Shown here in pieces: positions 10,905-24,000 of a stretch of 64,000 nucleotides of DNA (within the stretch, counting starts at the first letter, position 1; each line of letters begins with the position of its first letter). The position numbers and the translations under genes are program-made. The stretch comes from Plasmodium brasilianum. Its lineage: Eukaryota > Apicomplexa > Aconoidasida > Haemosporida > Plasmodiidae. The stretch covers positions 1,915,501-1,979,500 of the forward strand of contig NC_090124.1 in the NCBI RefSeq assembly GCF_023973825.1, in the 5' to 3' direction. The notes under the pieces are model-generated. The model was not told where the DNA came from and did no database searches. It saw only the letters and a program-made list of their open reading frames with translations.

Positions 10905-11180
10905 TGGCTCATTTTTGAGAATTAGTTCGGCTAGTAAATTGATCCCTTATCGTTCAGCACACACACACATATGTGCATGTGCATGATTTTTCTTGTGATT
11001 GTTATTATATGTGTTTCCTCCAATTTTCATTTCCATTCTCAGATTTTGCTAAATGAAATAAAGCAGAAGTATAGCAGAAAAGTTAGGCTTACAAAATGGC
11101 TCAGCTTTTGTTGTTCGTGCGTAATTGCATTTTTTTTAATTATAGCCACTGTGCGCATTGCTCCACATCATCATCATTAG
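8215..11180 (+). CDS. ZIP1: ZIP-family zinc/metal transporter, seven exons
   Basis: Proposed exons: 8215-8624, 8911-8962, 9171-9312, 9479-9597, 10277-10364, 10594-10658 and 11043-11180. All junctions are GT..AG and phases agree, giving 337 residues. Family marks: an N-terminal helix (FAFVSVATFGCSIPYLIGLF); a second helix ending MFHLLPE; a hydrophilic His-containing loop; HSCNEG, encoded across the exon 3/4 junction; HKWIAGVTVALSL in exon 4; then SSPLGIILG and ISIGSLLFIG. The His, Asn and Glu in the HSxxEG and HKxxxG helices are the metal-site residues of ZIP proteins. Eight membrane helices fit the family. The C-terminus ends in four histidines. The substrate is probably Zn2+ (and/or Fe2+), moved into the cytosol. 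It is convergent with the nucleoporin gene. The name follows the P. falciparum gene recalled at this position. Confidence 0.92.
9650..10130 (+). repeat. 24-bp minisatellite inside ZIP1 intron 4
   Basis: About 19 copies of a 24-bp unit, TGTATATTTATC followed by TGTATATTTAAT (variants TATATAAT). It lies wholly between the donor at 9598 and the acceptor at 10276, so it makes up most of this 679-bp intron. Open frames through it (YLSVYLIV, CIFICIFN) are artefacts. Confidence 0.9.
10745..10838 (+). repeat. 15-bp tandem repeat inside ZIP1 intron 6
   Basis: About six copies of CAATATACATRTGTG, followed by TACA-type repeats and a TA run. It lies between exons 6 and 7 of the ZIP gene. Confidence 0.85.
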
Positions 11181-11439
11181 CTTCATCCATTTTTACCCAA
11201 AAAAAGGAATACACACAGGCGAATTTATGTTTATGTTTTGGTATGCATACCTATTTGCACCTGTTAAGGGTTATATATGTGTGCATATATATACGCATGT
11301 ATACATACATACGAACAAATACATGCACAATGTTTCGTTAATTTCTGTAATATTTATTTTAAATAAATGCAAAGAAAAAAAAACCTTTCCTTTACGGAAA
11401 TGAGTTACATATTGTTTGCTTATGGAGAATATGTTCTTC

Positions 11440-11474
<35 letters not shown>

Positions 11475-12016
11475 TGTATTATGCACGTGTAAATTTTTTT
11501 AATAAGAATTTTTAAAACGTTTTTAATATTATATATTTGTTTTGGTTTGTTCTTTGTTTTTTAGCTTTATTTTTTAACAACACTTTTTTACTTCATTTTT
11601 TTTACAGTTATGTTTTACTGTTATGTTTTACTGTTATGTTTTACTGTTATGTTTTACTGTTTTATTTTACTTTTTTTTTTTTTTTGGAAATTTCTTCAAA
11701 ATGTTAATAAAAAAAAAAAAACATTCATTTCTCTTTTAATAATAAATGTATATTTGTAAGAAAAGTAGGAGGAAATGGATTTAACAAAATAATTCTCCAT
11801 TCGAGGGGTGTTTAAAAGGAAGGCTAATGTTTGCCCACCCAACATATATATATATATATACCCTATATATATAGGTATACACAAATGTACATATGCGCAC
11901 AAACATACAAACGTACACACATATATACATGCATATACGCACATATGTAATACATATTTATCCTTCTGCGCGATGTGCTTTCGCGTGATGTACTTTCCCG
12001 AAATGGCGGAGTCCAA
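11181..12016. other. Convergent 3' intergenic region
   Basis: The ZIP gene ends at 11180 (+) and the nucleoporin at 12017 (-). The stretch holds TA runs (about 11451-11475, 11846-11875) and four copies of a 13-bp TTATGTTTTACTG repeat (about 11605-11660). I see no gene. Confidence 0.8.
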
Positions 12017-15000
12017 CTATTTATACGTCTTTGTGGCGTAACTGTATAGCAGGTAATAGATTTGTGTAGATCGCTGCAAAATAAAGGTAAAAACCTTCAA
12101 TATATTGTTGTTCTCTAGGTACGTATTAGCAATTTTCTTTATGTTTATTTTGTTAATATGATTTAAGTTAATATTTTCAATATTAATTTTATTCACTTTC
12201 TGATTGCTAAGCATTGCGTAGGTAAAGTAAATAACACATGTTAAAATTTTCTTTAACACATGTATATCTATTTCAATATTTTCTAAAAACTTCTTTATAT
12301 TATCTGATGAACATTTTTTATCATTGAAAATGCTATATTCCGAGTTAAACAACTCCGTGGTGATTTCATGGGCATTTTTCTTAAACCCACTTTTATCGTA
12401 AATGAATTTATTCAATAAGAAAGAATTCTGTTCATTTGTCCTTTGTTCGCTCGTTATATTTGCATCAGTTTTACTTTCACTCGTTTCACCTTCATTCGTG
12501 TTATTCGCGCCAGTCTTATCTGAATCTGTTATGCCTCCCCCTGTTTTATGCTCGTCGGGTTTTTCTTTTATAGTTAAATTGTTCAACAAGAAGTAAATAA
12601 TGTTGGTTAACTTTTTCATGGCCATAGATACACTTTTCAACATGTGGAAATTCTCAAACTTTATGATATTAATAAAATAAAAACAAGTGTTCATAAAAAC
12701 TTTTAGTACTATTTTAATATATTCATAATATTTCGTTTTTGATTGTTGTACATATTCGTCATATAAACCTATATCATATTCAATTATATCTAGGCACAAA
12801 TTAATGCAATGAAATTTTATGGAATATTTTGGAATAATATTTTGTAATATTCGGTGAGTTCGTATATTTTTTTTCCTTTTTTCAAGCATTGAATTATTTA
12901 AATTTTTATTGAGTAAATCATTTTCATCTTTTAAACTTATATCATATATTACAAATATAGACAATATGTTTAGTAAATCTTTAATATACTGAAGGATGTA
13001 TATATGCTCTTTTATTATGTTACAAATATTTAACGATATTTCATCAAAATCAAAACTTAACGAATTGTCTAAAAAGAACCCTTCCTCCTCCTTCATAAAT
13101 CTATTATAATATTCACATGAACTATCATGATAATTGCCCAAATGATAATTTCCTAATTTATCCATGTTATTACTATCGTTATATAATAATGCATTGTTAA
13201 TTTTGGATGTGTACTCACCATATTTAGTCATTTTACCTACATGTATCTCTTCCCCTTCCTCCAACTGGTCATCGTTGTAATTTCTCTCTTCCACCTGCTC
13301 ATTGATTCGTTCCCTCCTTCCGTTAATTCTTCCTCGTCTTGCTTCTTCCTCCTCGCTATGGTTGTAATATAAGCGTTGCTCAAGGTGGTGATAATTATGA
13401 GGGTAGCTGTTCTGTTCATCGTTGTGTTTGCATTCGTGTTCGTCGTTGTCTTCCTCTTCGTCTTCGTCGTTGCCATCTTCATATTCATCATCATCTTCGT
13501 CGTCGTCCTCCTCGTTGTCCAATTCCAATACACTTTCGAGGGATTGTTCCTGCTGCTTAAGCTTTGCTCTTCTTGACTGCTTTTTTTTTTTTTTTTTTTT
13601 CGTGGTCCTTTTGCGTGTTTCTATAATTTTCAACTTCTTTAAAGTCAAATAGTTCTGATGAATGTACAGTAAATAGTTTTTATATAATCTCAATAAGTAG
13701 TAGGTGCATGTGTAAATTATATCAAGGTTGACCAGGTTAATGTTTGCATGGTTTATATGTTCTTCCGTTGTTCTTTTGTCTTCATGATGTACATCTTTGT
13801 TTATATTAACGAAAAGATTATTCTTCTTCTCGTTCTTTTGATTCCTACTACTGTACCGCTCAAGGTATATATTCGCGTTTTTCTCCTCAATGCCACTGCT
13901 GTTACTGTTATCTCCTCTGTTATTATTAGAATTGCCACTCTCATTTGTTTTCATATTAACACATCCACTATTATTTCTGTTACTATTAACACTACCACCC
14001 CTATCACCGCAACCACTGCTGCCGCTTCTACATCCACCGCTTTTCTTTTCCCTTGTAAAGTTACATGTAGAGGAGTAGCACAAGCACTTGTACACTAGCG
14101 TGTGGTTATATGTGGTGAAATTATTAACTTCGTGTATTATTTCGTTTGACTTCATAAGGTAGTTATTTACGATCAAGTTATTAACAAAGATGTTAACATT
14201 TTTATTAATCCATTTGCCTATTATTTTAAATAAATATAATCCCTTCTTGTCAACTACTTTTAATATGACTGTTATGTAAGAAATAATAAGCATTGGAAGA
14301 GGTATATATATATTTTTATTTTCTAAAAAGTTCGTAGGAAATGTTAAAAAAGATATACTAGTCGATAAATAATTGAATTTAAATTCATATAAATTATCAA
14401 ATATATTACTTTTTAAAAATAAACTAAACAAATCTTCCTTTGAAACAAATTCGTTAATATATGTTGTATCACATAAAGAACTAAGTAAAAAACAAGTATG
14501 TAACATCTTATTTTCATTTTGCTTCTCTATATTTCTATTAAATATAAACAAATTACCCTTAATTAAATTCTTTATATTATTTTCATCAATCTTTATGTTT
14601 ATTTCATATATCCCTATTTTGTTAAGTAAAAAGATCAACAAATTGATGCTTAACAAGTTCAGGTCATTTCTGTTGTACAGGAAATTAAAGCAATACACTT
14701 CTTCATATATATTTAAGCTTTTGTTATTCAGATGAATTTTGTTATTAAGGTTATTCTTAAAATTGACATTTACAATTTTGTTCATGCTTCCGTTATAGTT
14801 GTAATCAAACTCATTATCGTAGAACTCATCTTCCCCTTCTGTATCCTTCTGTTCCTCTTCTTCTCCAACATTCCTTTTAATACCGTTGATATTGCTACTG
14901 CAGTATTGAGCTTCTTTTTTCCTTCTACCTTCGTTCAATTCCCTTCCAATTGATTTTTTTTCTAACAATGTAGAGTATCCATGGCCCTTATTATGTGCGA

Positions 15001-18000
15001 ATATTTTATTTTCCTCTACTGCTAAACTTTTTCTTCGTACACAATTCTTTCCCTCTGGATGTATGTTACTATTCCTTGTTGTTCGTAATAAGAAGCCCTC
15101 TTTCATATTAGTAGTATCTTCCTCACCCGAATGATTGTACATAAACACTTCTGTATTATAATCTATGAATTTGTATATGCTATTGTAAAAGTAAATAGGG
15201 ATAATAGAATTTTTGTTGGTAAAGAAATTTTTATAAGAATCTATAAATAATGTACTAATAAAGTCATTAAGTATATCTTGATCTATTTTTTTTATGAGTG
15301 ATAAAAACATATTTTTTTTCTGTACATTGTTATAATCTTCATTGTACATGTAATTGTAATGATAAATGTTTAGTAAAGTATAGAGGCACTCATATATATA
15401 TATTACAGTATACTTATTTAAAATGGGATGTTTTTTAGTTATAAGTATTATTAGCAATTCCAGCATATCATCAAAGAATTCGTTGCTCCGTAAAATTAAT
15501 TTTGAGTATTCATTATGTACATCATAATACACCTTTTTCTCGTTACTACTTAGCCAGTTATTACTCATTGCTCCTATTCCGACTGGGTATAAATTATTCA
15601 TATGAACAATATCGTGGTGGTGCCTACCAGGGAAGATTCCACTAGTATAAGCATTTCCTTCCGTTTTCCTAGAAAAGTTATTGTTGCCAAAATTGTGGAT
15701 TTCGTACATATTTCTCATATGCCCCGTATTCCCTATAACATTGCTCGATTCATTCGAGTATAAGCCCCTGGAAACGAATGGATAGCCGTACATACTACTA
15801 CTCCTACTACCAGGATGTACTGCTTCAGTCGGACCTCGATACGGCAAATCCCTGTGAAGAAAGACGTAATCGTTTTCAAGTAGGATGGCGGTATTACTAC
15901 TACTACCCCAGTTACCACTACTACCATCCCCATTGTTGTTCATATTTTTCGGGATGTTTAACAAATTACTTTGAAACTCCTTATTTAATATTTTCTTTGA
16001 AAAAAGGGAGTTGTTCATCTTCAACTTTTTGTGGTACTTTAAATTTTCAATTTTCAGCTCATCTCCTATCTCCCAGTTAGTGGAACTACTACCACCAATG
16101 TTGTTATTACTTCTACTACTTTCTTTGTTGTTCTCATGTTGCACCTGTTTCTTCCACCCCTTTATCGTGCTCTTCTGCTTAGTTCCCCCCTCATCCTTAC
16201 TATCATCATAATCATAATCATCATCATTATCATCATCTTCATCATCACCACCACCATTCTCATCATTATCATGATGCCCCTCTTCTTTTTCTTTCCCCGT
16301 AACTTGGCTCCCATCAATTTGTAGATTTTTCAAAGGAAAATCCTTTTTGTGCTTAAAAAACAAATTTTTAAATCCTTTCTTAATATAAGAAAAGTAATTG
16401 AATGCAAAATTATTATTATGAGAAAAGAAAAATATGGTAATAAATAGATAGACTATAAACAGTATGGGAGTAATCTGTATATTGAAATTAATATAATAAG
16501 AAGATTTTATTATAGTTGTAATGTTTTTTAAATGCTTTTGAATATTGTTTATAATATAAAAATAATTTTTCAAATAATAAAATTTTTTATTCATATTATT
16601 ATTTTTTATCTTCAATACTATATCTACTAAACATGTAATTTTCTCAATATAAATCTTGTATACTAGAAGCCAATTTTTATAATTAATATTTAAGTAATTT
16701 AAGCTATTGAATATGTACACATTTTTTTCTATGTAGTGCAACTCCCTCGACTTGGCCTTCCTCGATTTCCGGCCATCGCCTTCATTTTCAAGCATACTAA
16801 ACCGACTTCTGCATCGGCTTCTGCCCCGGTTTCTACTCCTGCTTCTACGTCCGCTTAAGTAATATTTGCTAAGAAATCTACGCAGACAATTTCGATTACC
16901 TATAATTTCGTTCATTTGCTTAAAATTAAATTTGCCATCTTCCTCATTTGCATCATCGCTTAAAATCCTTGTGTAGTTGACTTGTGCATTCAGTTCGTTT
17001 AGATCTTCTTGTTTGTTTTGCACATTGAGGATATCATTGGACATGTAAAGACCTTTCAAGTAACTAGGACTAAACACAGAATTATACGTGTAGCTATTAT
17101 AACTGTTAGTGAATCCCTTTAAAAGTGTGCAAAAATTAACATATGCATTAATAATATTTGTATACAAAACATGAACAGTATTATTACTGTTAGTTGATAG
17201 GCTGTCAAGGGGATGGTGGTCATTCTTTATATAATGTATATGCTCCATATTAGAATAATTATACACATTTTGAAAAGAAAAATCATAATTAAATAAATAG
17301 TAATGATATATATAATGCTTCAGATAATTATCGTTGTAATATTTTATTATATTAATATAATGATTAATAAAATTTTTTATATTATCAAAATTAAAAATGG
17401 GGTTTAAAAATTCAAATATACTTTTTTTTTCATTAAAATTATCTTTATTAATAAATTCATAAATGTTGGAGCATTTGTACTCGATGTTTTTCTTCTCCAC
17501 CTTATCTGTTGCTTTATTACTCATATTATTATCTAATTCATCTGGAATAAAATTTAAATGCATAAAGTAGTCCACATGTTTATCTATATTGTTCAGAATG
17601 TTATCTATGATAGGTATAAATATATTTAATATATGAAAAGAGATTTTAAAAAAGAGAATTTTTTCTGTATCTTTTAATCTCTCAACATTTACATTCTGAG
17701 TGATATAATAAAATACATTAAATTTGTTTGTCCACATTGAATTTATTAATGTAATTATATAGTCTTTTGTTTTTTTATTTTTAGAAATCATATATACTAT
17801 ATTAAGACTTTTGGCAAAATAGCAATTTTTCTCAAATACGTTATATTGCTTATAGTTGTTAACATTGCTTAGTAAGATGTTTTTCTTGTAGTAGTCTGTG
17901 CTTTTTTTCTTTAGATAGTACTCTGAATTATCCTTGCAAATACGGGGGGATATTGCTCCTATAGGTCTGAGTCTTTGCTCGTCATCAATCCCCTCATCAT

Positions 18001-21000
18001 TTTCATCTTTGTCATCTTCATCATCTTTGTTATCTTCATCATCTTCATCATCTTCATCATCCTCCTCATTACCTCCTTCACCCCTAAAATACCTCTTATC
18101 TCTTCTCTTCGTTCTGTCCCTCCCTTCACCCCCTCCTTCTGCTTCACTTCCACCAAGGCTATCACAGTAGTCAACATGTATGAGCTCGGATATATGATCA
18201 AAATTTGAAAAATTTACAATGACGTTATTTATCATAATTTTCAAAAAACATTCTTCTTCTAACTCTAAACCCTCATCGATGCTTGTAATTACATTTTTTT
18301 TATCCAATTGCTTCGAGGGTATAAAGGACAACCCCAGTAATGATAAAACGCAATTTTCAAGTAAAGAATCTGAACTGTTTAGAAATAAATATTTCCTCGT
18401 AATGACTTCAAAAAAGTATAATATTAATTTTGTAATTGGAATTCTACTGTAATTATTCAAAATTTTATTATTGTTAGCACCTCTTATATTGTTATATTCT
18501 ATATCTACATTTAATAAATGACTTAGTTCGACCCATTCACATAATTCGTTATTCAAAAAAATATGTTTTTTCCTTAACTCTGTACTTAGCTTTTTTTTCG
18601 TTTCTACCTTCTTAGCCTCTAATAAATCGTTAATGGGTAGAAGTAGACCTTCCTTATACGAATTATCCCCTCCTCCATTCGTCCCTCTGCTATCATTGTA
18701 GATACTACTATTGATATTACTACTATTATTAATGCCACTAGAACCGATTTTCTTATTCCTACTGCTACTACTGGTTAAGCCCAACTTTTCCTTCTCTACT
18801 TCCTTCTTAATATAGTCAATGTATCTCATCTTGTCGTCTCTATAATCGTAGAATGTATTTTGGAACAACATATTTTCGTTCATTTTATTTAATCTGTTAA
18901 AGAAGTCATAGTATTTTATTTCATTATCAACAATTCTTTCTATATCTTTAGCTTCCTCTGTTTTGTTGTATGTCTTTCGATTAATATATGAAATATCATC
19001 ATTTACCGTGTGCATACTTTTCTTACCACTGCTACTCATACTTGCCTTTTTCATATTCATTTCATGCATTTTTTGTTGTCGGCTTATCATGTTTTCCCTA
19101 GAACATTTGTCTTTCTCGTGCTCATCCACCAACTCTTGACCGTATATTATAGATCCATTATGCGGATACACGGAATTGAACCCGTTGTTACTGCTACGAA
19201 GCATGCTATTCCTGCCGAAACCACCGCTTCTACCGATTCTACCGCTTCTTCCACTTTTTCCACTTCTGCTACTATTTCCTCGAATGCCACTATCACTGCT
19301 GTAGTGCAAACCAGTGTGAGTACCACCACCTCCACTTTCATTATAATGGATTATTCCATTCCCCTGGATGGGGTGGTTATAAGATAAGCTACTACTACTC
19401 TCGTAGATGTACTTATTGTCATCACTCTTGCTACCTCCTCTCTTTTCTGTAACATTTTCAATATTCAATAATTTCTTATAATAGGCATGCCTTTTGTACG
19501 ATTTGACATAAAAGTACAACTTTAAATCACTAACGTAAACTAACTCACTTTCGATAAAATCATATTTTTCTGTGTAAAAATTGTTAATAGGTAGTAAATT
19601 GTAAGAACTACAATAACCTATAACATTGTTATCAACGGATTTTAATTCTTTATAATAGTCTATCTTTGAATAATTATCATTGTAATTTTCAGAAATGAGA
19701 TTGTAAAATGTTAGGTTATCATTTTCTTCTTCCTTTTCCTTGTCATCATAAAAGACGCAAATTTTTTTACTCTTTATTGTGTCTATTAAATCATTATCAG
19801 ATAAGTAATCATATATATATTTTGTTTGTTTTTTTTTTTTCTTCATTTTGAATTCTCTATAATTAGAAATAAATGCATCATCCATTTTGTAGTTATTACT
19901 GGTATAGTAATAATTTCCTCCCATTCCTTGTTCATATTTTTTTAAATATTTTATTTTTTCATATAAATCGTTATTTAGATGCAATAAATTTTTTTTTAAA
20001 AATTTCTTCTTCTTTCGAACGTTCATTTTTTTGTTATTTGCGCAGCTCTCCAGTGGATGCTCCTCTTCATCATCATCATCGTTACTGCTAACATCGTTAC
20101 TGCTAACATCGATACTGCTATCATCGATACTGCTAACATCGATACTGCTAACATCGATACTGCTAACATCGATACTGCTAACATCGATACTGCTAACATC
20201 GATACTGCTAACATCGATACTGCTAACATCGATACTGCTAACATCGATGCTGCTAACCTCAAGATGGTCATGCTGATCATGAGCAATGGTTCCCTCCTGT
20301 TTGTTAAGCCTACTTTTACAAACAGTTCGTAGCTTCCTGTCATTGTGTAGATATGTACTACGGCCATGAGGAGAACGCACTTTGGAGGCGTTTCCCTCAA
20401 TTGGTTTTTCTACTTCCAATTTGTTGGACTCGTTCGAATGGTTCGATTGGTCGGACTTCCCCTGTTTATCCTTTCCGTCCTTTTCTTCCTCTTCTCCCCT
20501 TAACTGCCGATTTCCCCCTCTTCTCTGCTCCCTGAGCATGTAGTTTGCCCAGTTGCAAGTATTCAAAACACGCTTACTATTGGATGCGTTTTTACAGTAC
20601 TGATTTTTATTTTTCGTTTTATGTAAGCAATACCTTTTATGATAATTTCTGGAATTATTCAAAAAATAGAGAAGAGGTAAATCGACAAAATTGTTCAGGA
20701 CATTTTGCATCTTGATTGTTCTATTAGAGATAATATAGCAGTTGTTAAATTTCTGTCTGTTCAGATTAAAAATAAAAATATTCCTTAAAGCAAATTTCAA
20801 AAAGTTAAAAGAATCAGTATCTCTTTTTAAAATATTTATAGTAGTTTTTGAGTCTCGAATAAAAATTTGTAAAATAAAATAAATAATAATTTTATTTATT
20901 TCATTTGTTCTAAAAAAATTTTTTAATAATAATATTAAATACGTAGTTCTTGAATTAATATTAATATTTTTAAATAAGAAGTTATGAATACATACAGGTT

Positions 21001-24000
21001 TATTAATTAACGATTCGGACATATTTATTTCTCTATCAACATCAGGATCTTTACCAGTAGTTGTTGTAGCAGTTGGTATAATACTCCTTTCAGCATTATT
21101 TATATCAACAATATTGATATCAAAATGGAACTTATCAATTTTTTTATGCAATAATTTTTCATTTTTCCATAAATTGTACATGTGAATAAACAACACATCT
21201 CTTTCGAATAATATTTTTAAAAGATTCAAACCAAGTTCTTTTATCTTGTAAAGAAATAAAGAATTATAATGCTCTTTCGAGTACGAACAAGTCAGATATT
21301 CCAATTTCTTTTCGTAATATATCTCCCATGTTACATCGTTGATGCGCCTCCCTTCCATCACCCCGCTTCCCTCTGCAGGAGGAGCAGGGCCCCCACCGCC
21401 ATTATCGCCCACACTGAAGGATGCGCCATCAGTAGTAGTGGCTGTAGCAGTAGTAGCTGCGGCAGTAGCAGTAGACGTAGCAGTAGTAGCTGCGGCAGTA
21501 GCAGTAGACGTAGCAGTAGTAGCCGCGGCAGTAGCAGTAGACGTAGTGGTTTCCCTGTCGTTCAAGTCCTTCTTCAAAAGCAAGCTCTTCCTCTGATTGT
21601 AGATGCTTACGTAATCTGCATAGTTTTTGCACCTGAGCACTGTTTCGTTCAAATCTTTATTCTCTTCATGTAAAATATTGTCCAAAAATATAATATTAAA
21701 AAATGTGTTCATAAACTTACTCGATTCCCCTAAAATTTCAATAAATAAATACATGGTTGGCCTAAAATCGCATAAATTTTCATATCGTTCATTCATAATT
21801 TCATTTATTTTCTTATTATTATCATTAGATGGTAATGGTCCCTTTAGAATTAACTTGAAATATATGAACACTAAAATAATTAGTATATACATTTCGTTAT
21901 CCTTAAAATTGATATCTGACTTCCTTTTGTCTTCTCTTAATTTATTTTCTTTAATTATATAAATTTTTTTTTCTTTTTGTATACTACGTTCTATTTTTTT
22001 AAGCTCAATTTTGCACTTATAAACTTCGGCATTTAACATATTAGTTTTTACCTTTAACTCTTCGTAATATACTTTCAGTTGATCTAGGTTATGTATCATA
22101 GGATATGCCATTAAATTGTTAGCTGAGCCCAGAGACCCAGATGGAAGGAAGTTCCTGCCTGTATTGGAAAACATGCCGCTGGTTTGGTTTAGATTTGAAA
22201 ATACAGACGAACTGTTAGAGGAAAGAGGGTTCGTGGAAAATTGGTTTGCAGTAAAGGGGCTATTTGTAGTGGGATTTACTTTCGACAAATCTTGATTATT
22301 AAAAGATATGAGGCTCTGGTTTGTGTTATTACCCCCTATTATAGTGGTGTTTCCGCTGATACCTGTGCTTAGACCGGAAAAAAGGCCAGGCGTGGCCTTG
22401 TCATTAGTACTGCTCAACGGAGAAATGTTTTGGGTTCCCCTCATACCCCCGAACAGACTGTTACTACTGGTACTTGTAAAAGTAGACGATGAGGGATTAA
22501 ACAAAGATGTAGCATTATTGCTTCCAAAGGGGGTTCCACTCTTTGATAACATTCCTCCTGTTAATCCAAAGGATGACTGGGGCAATGGAGTCTTGTTTGC
22601 AAAAGTAAATAAAGAAGTAGATGGCAGTGATGAGGCATTTTGCTGATTCTGCATAGCTGAGTTAGTGTCTAATAAATTCTTGCTAAATAAGCCCGTTGAT
22701 TGATTTATCATGGGGTTTGAGAAGCCTTGGTTTGTCAAAGCTCCTCCTGATGGGAAATTACTAAAATTGGTGGAAGAAGAGTTCCCTATGTTCTGATTTA
22801 ACCTATTAATATTACTAATATTACTACTATTATTATCACTGACACTTGTGAGAAAACTACTTGTAGATACATTGGCTCCCGTGCGAATAGTATTAAAGTG
22901 GGACGACTGCAAAGAGTTACTAGTCGGTATTACAGAAAATGTATTTGTAAAAATGCTATTCTGATTTACGGGGGAAAATAAGCTAGGTTTGTTGTTCATA
23001 GTATTTGTTATATTACCAAATGCGGATGAACTACTCTGCATGGTGTTTGTTTGATTAGGATTTGCATATTTTCCTCCAAAAAGACCCCCTCCTCCTCCTG
23101 CTCCTCCTTGAATATTATTATTTGATATACTTCCAAATAGGTTAGTAGTATTATTACCACCACTGTTTGCACTACTCATCATATTTGTGCCTACATTTGA
23201 CGTATTCAATTGGGAAAACCCTGTACCAAATGGAGTGGAATTATTCTGAGATGCATTTGTCAACATTGAGTTAGTATTTCCAAACAATCCACGACCTACA
23301 GATGTAGTTCCACCAAAAAGTTTATTTGTATCATTAAGAGCTAGGTTGCTGGTAGATGACTGATTCTGACTGAACCCAAACAAACCACCACCAATACCAC
23401 CACTACTACTATTAATGTTATTAATAATGTTATTATCCCTGACGTTCGGATCTGTTACAGATGCAAACAAACCAGTGGATCCCCCGAAATTTGTTGATGT
23501 CTGGTTAGATGCAAACAAATTAGAACCTGTTGCTGATTTCATATTGCTACTACCTGGTAGTGAGGTGTTAAAGAAGATGCTCGTTCCCCCCTTGTTCAAT
23601 GTAGAACCTGTACTAGCACCAGTACTCATACTTCCGGCTTGTAAACTACCTGGTTGTAATAGAGACGAAAAGATTGTCGTTGCCTGTGAATTCGAAGGTA
23701 ATCTTGAAGATGATTCATATTCTGTTCTAGAATTACTCAAGGAAGGAGATGCAGTAGTTGCTGGAGTGGTAAATAACCCAGTGCCCGTTGCCCCTGGGCT
23801 GTTTAGAGTTAGGTTATTTGACGATGTTCCAAAAATACTAGACTGACCTGTATTACCAGTCAATAAATTAGATGCACGACTTAATGTTCCACCTAATTTA
23901 TCCCCTTGTTTGAACAACGAAAAGGGAGACGATGCCTCTCCCACATTCGTTAAATTACTAGAGAAGAATCCTTTTCCACTACTTAGAACGTCCTTATCAC

